Below are positions 47,545-57,884 of a stretch of DNA of 64,000 bases, in pieces (position 1 is the first letter of the stretch; each line of letters starts with the position of its first letter). A program made the translations under genes and the position numbers. The notes below the pieces were generated by a model, which had not been told where the DNA came from, did not search any database, and saw only the letters and a program-made list of their open reading frames with translations. The DNA is from Euclidia mi (Eukaryota; Arthropoda; Insecta; Lepidoptera; Erebidae): the NCBI GenBank assembly GCA_944739405.2, contig OX123187.2, positions 75,004,450-75,068,449 on the forward strand, given 5' to 3'.

Positions 47545-49585
47545 AGAACATATTTTTGCATACGAAAATAACACGACTATAACACTTTCTTTATATGGTA
47601 AGCCATATCGATGGTTACTTGATTCGGGTGCATCGATCTCGGCCATCAAACATAAACATTTAGTAGAGCAAAATATTCCATTCACTTATAAGAACACGGA
47701 GATCAATGGACTCGGAGGCAAAGTGCAATCCATAGGATATGTTTATTTAGATTTAGTAGTGAACGACGCAACTTTCACGCATATGTTCTATGTTTTTAAA
47801 ACATTGCCATGTTCGATACATGGAATAATAGGTGATGACTTCTTACGAAAACATAAATCATTATTAGATTACAATAATAATACCTTGACACTACATAATT
47901 TAGATGGTAACATTATAACATAAGGTATTAGTAACAATAACAATTATTATACAAACTGTTTTGTTATACCACCTAGGTCTGAGTCGATTCATTTTATACC
48001 TACAAATAGATTAGAAGAGCTCGTTGTTTGTGCATCCCAATTAAGCGAAGGTGTATATATAGCTAGCACATTGGCGAAGCCAGTAGATGGGAAAATACCT
48101 ACACAGATTTTAAAGGTCACTGATAAGGAGTTAACTATTAATAAATTACAACCTACTATACATAGCGCCTCGGATTACAATGTTTGCAGTTTTGATAAGT
48201 GTGACAAAACTACAAATCGAGTAAAAAGGATATTGTCTTTGTTAAATTTAAATCATTTAAATGGTGAGGAGCAGATTTCTATTGAAAGTATATGCGCAAA
48301 GTATCCCGATATTTTCTTTTTACCCGGGGATAAATTAACAACTACGCACATATATCAACATTCTATTCGATTAAAGCCTAATTCTGAACCGGTATTCATG
48401 AAACCATATAGGTTGCCTCACTCACAGAAGGCAGAAGTACAAAGGCAACTAGATAGTATGTTATCAGATGGTATAATAGAACCATGCAAAAGCGATTGGT
48501 CGAGCCCGATTTTATTGGTTCTTAAGAAATTAGACTCAACTAGTGAGAAAAAATGGAGGCTAGTTATAGATTGCAGAAAATTAAATAATGTCATAGAAAA
48601 CGATAAATTACCATTGCCAAATATAACCGAAATTTTAGATTCGCTATCCGGATGCATCTATTTTAGTCATTTAGATCTTCACCAAGCTTTTTATAATGTA
48701 GAACTAGACCCGAATAGTAGAAAATATACAGCTTTCTGTTCTGGATCACTCCAAATGACTAGGATGCCCATGGGTCTCAAGACCAGTCCTAGTTCATTTT
48801 CCAGAATGATGACCATAGCAATGGCAGGTCTTAATTATGAAAAATGTCTGGTCTATCAAGATGATCTAGTAGTATATGGAAATTCACTATCAAACCATAA
48901 TAAAAATTTAATTTCAATTTTTGAACGATTACGTCAGGTAAATCTAAAGTTAAATGCAGCAAAATGTGTATTTTTAAAGAAGGAAATGTTATATTTGGGT
49001 CATATTATTTCTGATAACAGTGTTCTCCCAGATCCTGAGACAATTAATATTATAAAAAGCTACCCAGTTCCAAAAACAGTCGAGGAGATTAAACGGTTTG
49101 TGGCGTTTGCAAACTACTACAGAAAATTTTTCAAAAATTTTGCAGATATAGCCTATCCTCTAAATAATCTATGTAGAAAGAATGTCAATTTTATACGGGA
49201 TAAGGAATGTCAGTCTAGTTTTGAAAAATTGAAGCAAAGTTTAATATCTTCTCCAATATTACAATATCCCGATTTTTCTGATGAAAATATGTTCACCCTA
49301 CAAACTGATGCATCGGGATATGCGTTAGGCGCCGTATTGTCTAACAAAGACGGGCGACCAGTTGCTTATGCTAGCCGTAGTCTAAACAAAGCCGAGAGAA
49401 ATTATCCCACTATAGAAAAGGAGTTACTTGCTATAGTGTGGGGAGTTAAGCATTTTCGACCATACTTATATGGCCGTAAGTTTAAAATATACACGGATCA
49501 CAAGCCATTAATATATTTATTTAATTTAAAAGATCCGTCAAGTAGGTTATTGAAGTTTAGATTGATTCTGGATGAGTACGATTGA
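47504..49585 (+). pseudogene. Gypsy pol: protease, RT, RNase H; one internal stop, integrase missing
   Basis: One frame, open except for a TAA at 47921-47923. The protease has the active-site DSGAS near 47622 and the flap-distal IIGDDFL near 47826. RT runs from about 48330: WSSPILLVLKK, LVIDCRKLN, FSHLDLHQAFYNV, MPMGLKTSPSSFSRMM, and the catalytic YQDD at 48854-48865. RNase H follows with TDASGYALGAVL (near 49308), RNYPTIEKELLA and YTDHKPLIYL. The reading ends at 49585 within the RNase H tail (LDEYD then stop), where an integrase would normally follow. Except for the stop and the truncation the enzyme core motifs look undamaged, so this is a fairly young copy. Confidence 0.93.
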
Positions 49586-49590
49586 CGTAT

Positions 49591-50690
49591 AAAAAACTTT
49601 TGTCTGAAGGCCAATTCTCCTATTTTATCTGACACCAATACTGTATTTTAAATGGATTGCGATTAGTCTTTGATTTTACTCACAATCAGTATTCTGCTAA
49701 ATTTGTCATTATCAATTAATATGACATACATAGTTAAGTTCAGCGTTGACTTTGTTCAATTTACGATCTACTCACATTATCATTCAAAGAACAGTTAATT
49801 TAGGTGAATACCATTTGTGCCATAAGTATGATACTGACATTAGATCGGAACTGCGTTTTGAACAAATATTATTAGGATTGGCCCTCTGATTATTGAAAAA
49901 TTGATAAATGAAAAATCGGGCCTTATGCAGTTAATTTTGGACCACATTTATTTTCCAAGAGTTTTCTTTTGGTGTAACTGCCCTGATGACACGTTGACTC
50001 AAACAAGGGACTTCTCAATGATTTAAATAATTTCCTAAGCCAATTCTTACATTTTTCTTTGGTCACACTTCGCGAAAAAATATATACCTACCTGTATATT
50101 TTCGCATTTTCAATGCTTATTATCGAAATAAATATTTTGATAGATTGAATAAAATTCAATAGCCGGCTCAGCTTTAGCAGCTTAAAGATTTTATTTAATT
50201 ATGTTTAAATAATTATAGTAAAAAGTATGATAAATTTATTGTAGTTTGTAAATGTTTTTAGAGTAAAGATTTTATTTAATTATGATGACTCCCCGTATCG
50301 AGTGCCAAAGATGTTCATGACAGCTTTGACCGACGGTGTAACGTGCTCTTCGAGGCAGTTCCCGCACTAAAATAGATTCGGTATGTCGGAGAACTTTACA
50401 TAGGACGCCACGCATGAAGCCACAATATGTGCATCCATTCGAGTCTTGCCTTAGAAGATGTATACGTCACCATAAGATACGTATACGTTCCCAAGGAGCC
50501 GAAATACACATAAAGTACGAAGAGGCAAATTGCATATCATTAAAGTGATATTGCTAAAGAAACTTGATTTCAAATCTAGTTTGAACTACGTTTTTACTCT
50601 AACTAGACACATAAAATAACTTTTGACACAAGTAAAAAAAAATTAAAAAAAATAAAAATACTCAGTTACAAAGCGAACGTTAGAAAATAT
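49591..50690. other. Intergenic stretch with a direct repeat and a SINE fragment
   Basis: The 21-base taaagattttatttaattat(g) occurs at 50183-50203 and 50264-50284. A minus-strand piece of the second-family SINE lies at 50288-50370 (aagatgttcatgacagctttgaccgacggtgtaacgtgctc). No integrase or other gene seen. Confidence 0.55.
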
Positions 50691-50699
50691 ATACATCAA

Positions 50700-50940
50700 A
50701 TATATATATCATATACATCATCATAACCATCATAAACCCTGTATATAAACTGTCCAACTGCTAGGCACGGGCTCCTTCTCACTATGAGAAAGGTAAGGCC
50801 CTAGTCCACCGCCCTGTACTAGTGAGGGTTGCAGAGATCACATGTCTTTTGAGGCCATTAAGGAGAACACTTAGACATGCAGGTTTCCACACGATGTTTT
50901 CCTTCACCGTTTAGCAAGCGATTATTAACAATTGAACAGA
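50700..50940 (-). mobile_element. SINE body and tail, minus strand
   Basis: The plus strand reads catcatcataacc...gtccaactgctaggcacggg and then ggtttccacacgatgttttccttcaccg and agcaagcgattattaacaatt. It is the reverse complement of the 57.6-58.2 kb SINEs. The tRNA-like head is absent. Confidence 0.8.
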
Positions 50941-50944
50941 GGTA

Positions 50945-52290
50945 ACATGTTTCCACCTTACCAATTGCCTGGCCAACAAGAAGTTGAATGTATCTTTTTG
51001 TGGAGTACCCGTCAAACACAACTTTAACCCTAAATACCTAGGCGTGACATTTGACCGTTCTCTAACATTCAGACAACATCTCGACAATGTGGTACAAAAA
51101 CTGAAAACCAGACTGAACATTATAAGGAGCCTATCCAGAACAACATGGGGCGCCTCCGCCTCAGTCCTGCAAACATCCGTCCTAGCTTTAGTTTACTCTA
51201 CCGCGGAGTACCGTGCGCCTGTATGGTACCGAAGTGTGCACACTGAAAAGGTCGACATCAACCTCCACGAGGCCATGTGGATCATAACAGTGCTAATAAA
51301 GACCACCTCACTCCCATGGCTCCCAGTACTAGCGCATATACCAGCTTCTCCCTCTGGACCGCATCCAACGAAGAGCCTCTCGAATTGTCGACTGCCAAGA
51401 TATTTGCAACCGGTTAGACCCTGCGTAGAGATGTAGCCTCGCTATGCATCTTTTATCGCTACTACTATGTGGAGTGCTCCGAAGAATTGTTCAGATTAAT
51501 CCCTGCCGTCTCTTTCCGCCGTCGTTTTACGCGACAGCATTTCCATCCCCATCATTTAGATGGTTGGCAATCCACAACGGTGCGTTTCTCTAGAAACTTT
51601 CTGCCTCGCACATCTAAACTGTGGAATGATCTGTCGCCTGCGGTTTTTCCGAACCAATACGACCTTCAAACCTTCAAGAAAAGAGCGTATTCCTTTTTAA
51701 AAGACCGGCAACGCACTTGTGACTCCTCTGGTGTTGCGGGTATCCATGGGCGGTGGTAATCGCTTAACATCAGGCGATCCGTCTGCTCGTTTGCCCCCTA
51801 TTCCATAAAAAAAAACTGCGACCTGCGTAGGTGCAACGCGGCGGCAGCTGAGTGGCACAAGTGCTCGAGACCTAGCATGCCAATTCGTAAAATGCTTGAC
51901 CATCAACCGGCGCACCGCCTGGCATCAAGACAATCAATTTGGACAGATGAACGTTTGGGAACCAATTTTGACGTCAAAGCGGAGCGGCGAGCCTCTTGAG
52001 AGCTCTTCGACCATCCCCAAAAAGAGCTGATCGCAGACCCAAACACAAAACCCCCTGGCTTTGATGCTCCTCGTCCAATGATTCAGAACCGGTCACGGAT
52101 GATCCAACTATCATCTTCACAAATGGGGCCTCAGAGAGTCGCCATCCTGCGAGTGCGGAGAGCCTGATCAAACTCTAGCCCACGTCGTACATGATTGTCC
52201 ACTCCACCGCTGCCCTGGCGGTATGTTCGAGTTGCACTAGCTCTCTGCAGCGGCCAAAGACTGGCTAATAAACCTTAAAATAGACGTATA
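50945..52290 (+). pseudogene. Jockey-like LINE C-terminal remnant, interrupted by another LINE
   Basis: First part 50945-51338: CLANKKLNVSFCGVPVKHNFNPKYLGVTFDRSL..., the region after the RT catalytic core, with WGASASVLQTSVLALVYSTAEY. After an inserted LINE 3' end, the protein resumes at about 51814 (CDLRRCNAAAAEWHK, then RLASRQSIWTDER) and ends with an HVVHDCPLH-type Cys/His motif near 52180. Frameshifts and stops throughout. I assign it to the Jockey group on the general look of the C-terminus; clade is uncertain. Confidence 0.7.
51339..51816 (+). mobile_element. Nested 5'-truncated LINE 3' end with poly(A)
   Basis: It reads PLDRIQRRASRIVDCQDICNRL, RRDVASLCIFYRYYYVECSEELFRLIP, then WQSTTVRFSRNFLPRTSKLWNDLSPAVFP and YDLQTFKKRAYSFLKDRQR, followed by the 3' UTR tcgcttaacatcaggcgatcc and AAAAAAAAA at 51808-51816. 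It interrupts the Jockey-like LINE, whose coding sense resumes directly after the poly(A). The single frameshift near 51435 shows that it too is dead. Confidence 0.8.
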
Positions 52291-52324
52291 GGATCCAGCG
52301 CAAAGAATACCATACGAAATGAAT

Positions 52325-52440
52325 GAATTAACAATTTAATACGCCCATAACTCCGGCAAGACATTGCTACGCGCGGTGGATTTGAATCCGCTCCCTCCGC
52401 GTAACAGTCTGTCGGTCTTTCCACTAGATTATCGCTGCAT
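52325..52440 (-). mobile_element. Second-family SINE head, minus strand
   Basis: Complement reads gcgataatctagtggaaagaccgacagactg and ggattcaaatccaccgcgcg, the A and B boxes of the family, then acttaagttatgggcg-like body and aattgttaatt. Confidence 0.8.
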
Positions 52441-53426
52441 ATATACATACATGCTGCGAATACTGACATACCCAACTTTTACATGAAATCAGCAAAATCA
52501 TAAAGTCAATACCCAAATATCAATTTCAAAGTTCAACGTCTCACCATAGAAGTTGAATTCATCAACGAAACAACACACTGAAGCGTAAAAATAATAAACA
52601 CAGACGAATAGTAAAGCTGAAAAAACCATATTTTAACTTTGTCTCGTTAAAGCTGGAGTATTTTATGATAATAAAAGGCATTTCAATTGATTACGAACTA
52701 GGTACCTACTTCATTATTTTATTGTTGCCATAGACAATGGTGTGACAAGAATAGACGTGAGTGAAGATCCGTATCTATTATTATATAAGTAATCGATACG
52801 ATGTACCTTTATAGGGTTGGTTTGGTTTAAAATATAATTATTAAAATGCAGTTATTTAATCTTTCATCAACATTATATCAATGAGCTAATATTTTTGAAG
52901 CAAAACAACTTTTAAATCAAATTAAAATTTCACAGCATCGTTTTAATGTTGTTTCGATTTCACATAAAATCGATTTAAAATGTGCAGCTCTGCTTTTGTC
53001 TTTGGCTATGACAGTTAGATGCTACAGAATACTACTGCGTTTTGATGTCAATTTGACATTATGTCATTTGATAATTCAAACGTACCTACATTGTATTAAT
53101 TTTTAGTTACGAAAGAATAATGTAGGTAATTGTTCATTCTTAACTAAAAATTAAAACACCGATATCTTCTTTTTTCGCCTTTTCCGAGTGAAAATAGAAT
53201 AATTTGTAGACTCTGTTACTTACGCCGAATTTTTTTATATATTTTTTATTACTGTACGCCTCAATTTAACTTCAGACATTTTGATGTATGGAGATCTGCC
53301 ATTGTCCTTTATAATCCAACAAAATGTATGTACGTTCTCCTCAATATTTTCGTCTTATTCAAATACTTTACAAATAATACAGGTAATATTTCTAAAGAAG
53401 TCTTTAATAAAGATCTGTCAGTTTGG
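52441..53426. other. AT-rich intergenic stretch, no gene seen
   Basis: Stops in all frames; no recognisable repeat. Confidence 0.5.
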
Positions 53427-53439
53427 TTACACCAATCAT
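53427..53439. repeat. 13 bp target-site duplication, left copy
   Basis: ttacaccaatcat, identical to 56683-56695; bounds the second RTE LINE. Confidence 0.9.
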
Positions 53440-53493
53440 CCTCCTCCTTGCGTCATATTCCACAGTGCTGAGGGTCGTGACCGAAACTGATTA

Positions 53494-53529
53494 AGAAAGT
53501 GATGAAGAAGGGATTCTTCATCACTTTCT
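53494..53529. repeat. 16 bp inverted duplication in the RTE C-terminus
   Basis: Arms 53494-53509 and 53514-53529 (gaaagtgatgaagaa and its complement) flank the loop ggga. In protein terms it adds an FFITF-type stretch just before GHDPQH. It looks like the same kind of event as at 2647-2680. Confidence 0.8.
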
Positions 53530-53940
53530 CAACGATTTTCCTCCATTTAATTCTGTCTCTGGCGGTGTGAAGGGCGTCATGGACTGTGGAGTCAAGAGTG
53601 GTGCGGATCTGGTCAGACCAACGTATAGGGCTGCGTCCACGAGGTTTTTTCCCCTCTACTTTGCGGGTCACAATGAGCTTCTCAAGATTACCACCGTCTT
53701 TTCTTGCAATGTGACCAAAGTATTCAAGAATTTTGCGCAGACACTCAGACGAAAACTGCAAGAAGATGTTGAGTTCTCGCAATATGGAGACGTTGGTCCG
53801 AAATGCTGTCCAGGGGATACGGAGCATCTTTCTCCAGCACCACATCTCAAAGGCGTGAATGCGCTTACGGTCTGAAGCTTTTAACGTCCATGTCTCAGCG
53901 CCATACGAAAAGATTGAGAAGACTAGAGTTCGTACCAGCT

Positions 53941-55346
53941 CACAGTGGTTCCGCGCTCTAAGAAGGGCGGTCATAGAGGTTTCGCGCAACAAATGGCTAT
54001 GGAAATGCATAGTAATGCATGGTATTATAGTATTTTTTTATTAACTGAGGTAAAGATTAGTAGAAATAAAACAGATTATATCGGAATAATAATAATTCAT
54101 TCAATATAAAACTCAGCTATTTCTTGTACAAAGTAAAATATAATTACAGCTACTCTGAAACTTAATTGGCATAAAATACTATTACAATAATACCACTTAA
54201 CTAGACTCTTACTAATGACAAACACAAATATTCATCAAATTATTACAATTAAATAGTTTTATAGGCACATTGAACAAATCTAAGCAAATCAAATAATTAC
54301 AATCTAAAGTTTTCTAAACTACTTATAAAATGGCACAGATTTAAAAGGACAGTAAATTTAACAGGTCAGCTGATAGAGCAGACTTCTTCTTTCGTGGTAA
54401 TTTCCTTAAATTAGAAAGGTATGGATCCAAATTAAAAAGAAGTCTGTGCATCAGGTCGGTGTTTGTGACAAGTCGAGACATTTTTCTTGTATAATGACGC
54501 CTAAATCGTTCAATTAATTTATTACACGATTCAGCGGCCTTTTCCGAAAGCTCACCGATAGATAACAAAGCAGAGTAATTCTAATTTCCAAGTCTTTTGT
54601 GTCAATATTTTCGATATCTGGCAGCAACTGCGCCAGACTTTTCAAAACTTGACGACATCTGTCTGCTTCAGGAGTAGTCTTCTTAATAGACAGCCAAGTG
54701 TCGAGTACAAGCATTCTTGTAAAAGAACACTTAAATGTTGTACCTAAAACAAAATACAAATAATATAGTGTGGATTTTAGAATTACGATATCTCGTAGAC
54801 ACCTTTAACACCTGGCGTAGATCCTAGGTACCTCCTACTATCGCAGCATATCGCAGTCAATTTTCTTTTAAATTTAAAATATAGTGTTTTTTAATGTCTT
54901 TATATAAAACTGCTTTTGTAGGTTATGGTCAGAAAGTAGTTAAAAGCTTCGACATAGATAAAGTAAAACAAAAAAAGAATCTTTTAATTTCATTGGCGTA
55001 GCACCGAAAAAAAAATAACACATGAATTAAAATGAAAGAAAATGCTTAAAATACACTTAACATACCTTCAACTTGAATATCCATTGTAAAACAACCGGTC
55101 ACAAACAATTTATTCTTTAAAAACAAGTGTCACTAAAAAGACTAAATATCACGCGCTAATTACGCTAACGAACGGACTTGTAATGCGTTCACTTTAGATG
55201 CACAAAACTATAAGTAGGAAAAAACTAAATGAAATTATTTGTATACCCTCATATAGTGTGATAAATAGTGAGTAATTAAGTGAGGTATCGTCTTGTAATA
55301 CAAACATCGTGATTGGTACCGTATGACCTACTACGGAACCACTGTG
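53941..55346 (-). mobile_element. DNA transposon with CACAGTG ends (Transib/RAG-like), 1406 bp
   Basis: Ends are perfect 13 bp inverted repeats, CACAGTGGTTCCG, at 53941-53953 and 55334-55346. A shared ggtcata follows a little further in on both sides. The 5-base CAGCT is repeated directly outside (53936-53940 and 55347-55351). Removing the element and one CAGCT restores the LINE reading from KTKL to LVRTLV. Transib elements are known for CACWATG-type ends and 5 bp target duplications, and CACAGTG is the heptamer of vertebrate RAG signals. A decayed ORF with a Transib/RAG1-like C-terminus lies inside. Confidence 0.75.
54341..54759 (-). pseudogene. Transib/RAG1-like transposase C-terminal remnant
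   Basis: Minus strand, two overlapping frames joined by a one-base shift near 54565. The first (54759 down) reads MLVLDTWLSIKKTTPEADRC and VLKSLAQLLPDIENIDTKDLEIRITLLCYL. The second reads LSIGELSEKAAESCNKL, then IERFRRHYTRKMSRLVTNTDL, MHRLLFNLDPYLSNLRKLP, ending at about 54341. The core ES-x-NK-x3-RFR-x4-R resembles the segment around the third catalytic acidic residue of RAG1 and Transib (RAG1 has ESGNK followed by RRFR). That would make the Glu at about 54530-54532 the catalytic one. This is inference from a short motif plus the element's ends. The rest of the transposase is absent. I do not know whether the 1.4 kb element is a deletion derivative. Confidence 0.55.
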
Positions 55347-56682
55347 CAGCTTGGTCTTGGTTTTATGGAGATGTTACGGTCTCTCCAGATTTTTCCAAGC
55401 TGAGACATGGCGCTCTTAGCCATGCCAATTCTCCTGTGAACTTCCTTCTCACACCTCCATCGTTGCTCGCACGATCCATCGTTGCTGATGTTGGAACCTA
55501 GATAAATGAAGTTTTCCACCGTTTCCAGGTCCAAAGCGCCAGTGAGACCCATTTCCCGGTTCTATCCACCACCATGACTTTCGTTTTGGACCTATTTACA
55601 GACAGCCCCATCTCCTCACTAACTCGCTCCATCCGGTCCAAAAGTGCAACCATTTCCGACTCATTTGCCGCAAAAAGAGTAGTGTCATCGGCGTAGCGCA
55701 AGTTGGTAATTTTTGCGCCACTAACTGTGATGCCTCCCTCCCAATCCTCGCAGGTACGTCTCATGACGTACTCTCCATAGGCACTGAACAGTATAGGTGA
55801 GAGAATGCAACCCTGGCGCACTCTTCGGTGGAATCTGAAGGGTTCTGAGGTTGAACTATCGACTCTTACGACTCCCTGACTTGAGCCATATAGGGTACGC
55901 AGTAGGACGATAAGGTGATTCGGTACTCCAATTTCGTGTAGGACCTTCCATAAGCAACCCCAGTTAACACAGTCGAAAGCCTTGCTGTAGTCGACGAAAC
56001 ACATTATCACGGGCGTGTCAAACTCGTATGCCTTCTCGACAAGCTGCCTAACATTGAGAATCTGCTCCCGAGTACCCTTGGCCTTAACGAAACCCGCTTG
56101 CTCCTGCGGATTTGCCAATCCAGATAGTAGCGGATGCGATTGTTAATAATATGGAGCAAAATTTTGCTGGCATGTGAAATGAGGGACAAAGTTCTATAAT
56201 TGCCACAGCTCTTGGTTGACCCCTTCTTGTGCAGCTGAAGGATAACGGATTCTGACCAGTCTTGCGGCCACTCACCGTTTTGCCAGATGTGTGAACAGAT
56301 CCTGTTAAGTATCTCTATACCCAAGTCACCCATAGCCTTGATCATCTCTGCTGTTATTTGGTCGCTTCCTGGCGTCTTCCTCTTCTTGAGGGACTGAAGA
56401 GCAGTAGATATTTCAGAGCGAAGAATTTTGGGTTCCAGTTCTAGATGCTCCCAGTCCGGGATAGCTCCGGGGTTTGGAACGGGATCCATAAAAGATAAAG
56501 ATATATTTATTGCATAACTGTATACAAAGTTGTTAGTGTGTGCGTATACAACTGTTCGCAATAGGCGCGCCATCTCTCGGCAATTCGGTCGAGCTCGTGT
56601 ATTACAGTGCCATCGGCATCTTCTATGACCCACGATTTAACCTTGAACTGCTTGGAAGGACTCTGACTTTCTTAAACACACA

Positions 56683-56695
56683 TTACACCAATCAT
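56683..56695. repeat. 13 bp target-site duplication, right copy
   Basis: ttacaccaatcat, partner of 53427-53439. Confidence 0.9.
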
Positions 56696-56961
56696 AGACG
56701 AGACAAATACTTCTTCGCTTAGCTGGACGATGACCTTTCATCAATCCTCGTCACAAGCTTTTTGATCCCATATTGATTTCATTTTTACTGTTATCGTGAA
56801 TGTACAAGCTTAAGAACGATTTCTGTATTTGAAGAGTTCATATTATTTTCAAACCTATGTGCGAATTAATTTCTTAGCACTGTAACTTATACATACTACG
56901 AACTAAGCTGATAAAAAAAGTATTATAGTAAACATAAAAGGCAAGCAGTGATAGCTGAGTG

Positions 56962-57552
56962 CCCCTACGTGGGATCTCTACCTTGTCGTGATGAGGGGCT
57001 CAGTAACTGTGGGTTTCAGGTACACCCACGGTGAAGCTAAGCGGGATCCCGGGAGGGGACGCTGCACGTGTGCTTGGGTGAGGCCTGCGTAGGATGCGTC
57101 CCAAGGTGCGGTTGCGGGGACAGTTCTGTCTGTCCCTCGCAGTCGGTGGCGGGAGGAGGGGCGTGTCGGTGTTGCGTTGCCGCGCGCCCTATCTCCCGCG
57201 ACCAAATGGGGCCGCACCATCGTTGCGTCGCGGTGGGGCCGCAGAGGAAGAGGAGATGCGGTGTTGCGTTGCCATCCTCCCTATCTTCTGCGGCCGCTAG
57301 GTGTTTTGGCGGCGGAGCCCAACACCATCATCCACCGCCAAGGGGGTTTTGTTCGGGGCCCGCCTGACTATCTGGCGGCCCAATACCCATTGGGGGTTAC
57401 GAGGAATGCTTCGGTGATACCCGACCCTCCGACACATGGGTACATGAGGAACACGGGTTGGTTTTTAGTCAGTAAGAGTCTGAAAGTCCCCTTCGGCCTT
57501 CCCCAGGGCGGAGGGACTCCATGAGGATTTTCCAACCCGTCACAAAAAAAAA
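56962..57552 (+). mobile_element. GC-rich poly(A) structured retroelement, copy 3
   Basis: Same family as 15250-15799: starts near gtgggatctctaccttgtcg, ends acaaaaaaaaaa. Flanked by g(t/c)gatagctgagtg at 56948-56961 and 57553-57566, a 14-base target duplication lying in the A-box region of a SINE. The stem-loops are kept. In the first, the left arm tgcggggacag faces ctgtccctcgca; in copy 1 the facing arms are gggagacag and ctgtttctc, so both sides changed together. In the third, tcctctgcggc has become tcttctgcggc, which still pairs through G-U. Confidence 0.82.
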
Positions 57553-57870
57553 GCGATAGCTGAGTGGAGAGACCGACAGACTGCTACGCAGTTTGTCTCG
57601 GGATCGAATCCACGGCACGCACAAATGACTTTTCGTAATTAAGTGCGTATTAAATTGTTAATTATCGCTTGCTAATCGGTGAAGGAAAACATCGTGCGGA
57701 AACCTGCATGTCTGAGAATTCTCCATAATGTTCTCGAAAGATATGTAAAGTCTGCCAACTCGCCCTTGGCCAGCGTGGTGGACTATGGCCTTACACTTTC
57801 ATACTGAGAAGAGGCTCGAGCCCAGCAGTGGGACAGTAAAGGGCTGATGGTGGATGGTAAAACATAAAAA
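57553..57870 (+). mobile_element. tRNA SINE, second family, first of two in a row
   Basis: The head gcgatagctgagtggagagacc and gggatcgaatccacggcacgc form A and B boxes; the body ends cagcagtgggacagtaaagggctgatggtgg. The preceding GC-rich element inserted at the very start of this SINE. Confidence 0.88.
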
Positions 57871-57884
57871 ACACATTAGCAGCG

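Larger units (their letters stand above)
45700..49590 (+). mobile_element. Ty3/gypsy LTR retrotransposon, 3'-truncated
   Basis: Order on the plus strand: a promoter/leader-like region from about 45700 (tatatttgg, then cagtcagtatg), a small membrane-protein ORF, an AATAAA at 46267, gag (46328-47544), and protease, RT and RNase H (47504-49585). Sequence similarity to pol ends in the RNase H tail at about 49640. Integrase and 3' LTR are missing, so the exact 5' LTR borders cannot be set by comparison. No envelope gene is seen. Confidence 0.85.
53453..56650 (-). pseudogene. RTE LINE reverse transcriptase pseudogene (two blocks)
   Basis: Block 1 (56650-55347, minus): SWVIEDADGTVI, then KRKTPGSDQITAEMIKAMGDLG, HKKGSTKSCGNYRTLSLISHASKILL, EQAGFVKAKGTREQI, CFVDYSKAFDCVNW, RVRQGCILSPILFSAYGEYV and the catalytic YADD near 55690. 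After it come TVENFIYLGSNIS and RRIGMAKSAMSQLGKIWRDRNIS. Block 2 (53940-53453) resumes exactly with LVRTLVFSIFSYGAETWTLKA, then MWCWRKMLRIPWTAFRTN, YFGHIARKDGGNLEKL, RGRSPIRWSDQIRTTLDSTVHDALH and GHDPQHCGI. Frameshifts lie near 56105 and 55545. The break between blocks is the inserted transposon. Near 53500 a short inverted duplication replaces part of the C-terminus. Confidence 0.92.
53440..56682 (-). mobile_element. 5'-truncated RTE LINE with target-site duplication, split by a transposon
   Basis: An exact 13 bp duplication flanks the element. Without the 1406 bp internal transposon and its duplicated CAGCT, about 1.83 kb of LINE remains: the RT domain and C-terminus. The 3' end reads GGHDPQHCGI-like followed by gaggaggatgattgg. 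It belongs to a different RTE subgroup from the one at 24-29 kb. Confidence 0.9.

Noticed and set aside
53941..54010. N-terminal extension of the RTE frame (MHFHSHLLRETSM...)
   Set aside because: It lies within the inserted CACAGTG-ended transposon and is open by chance.
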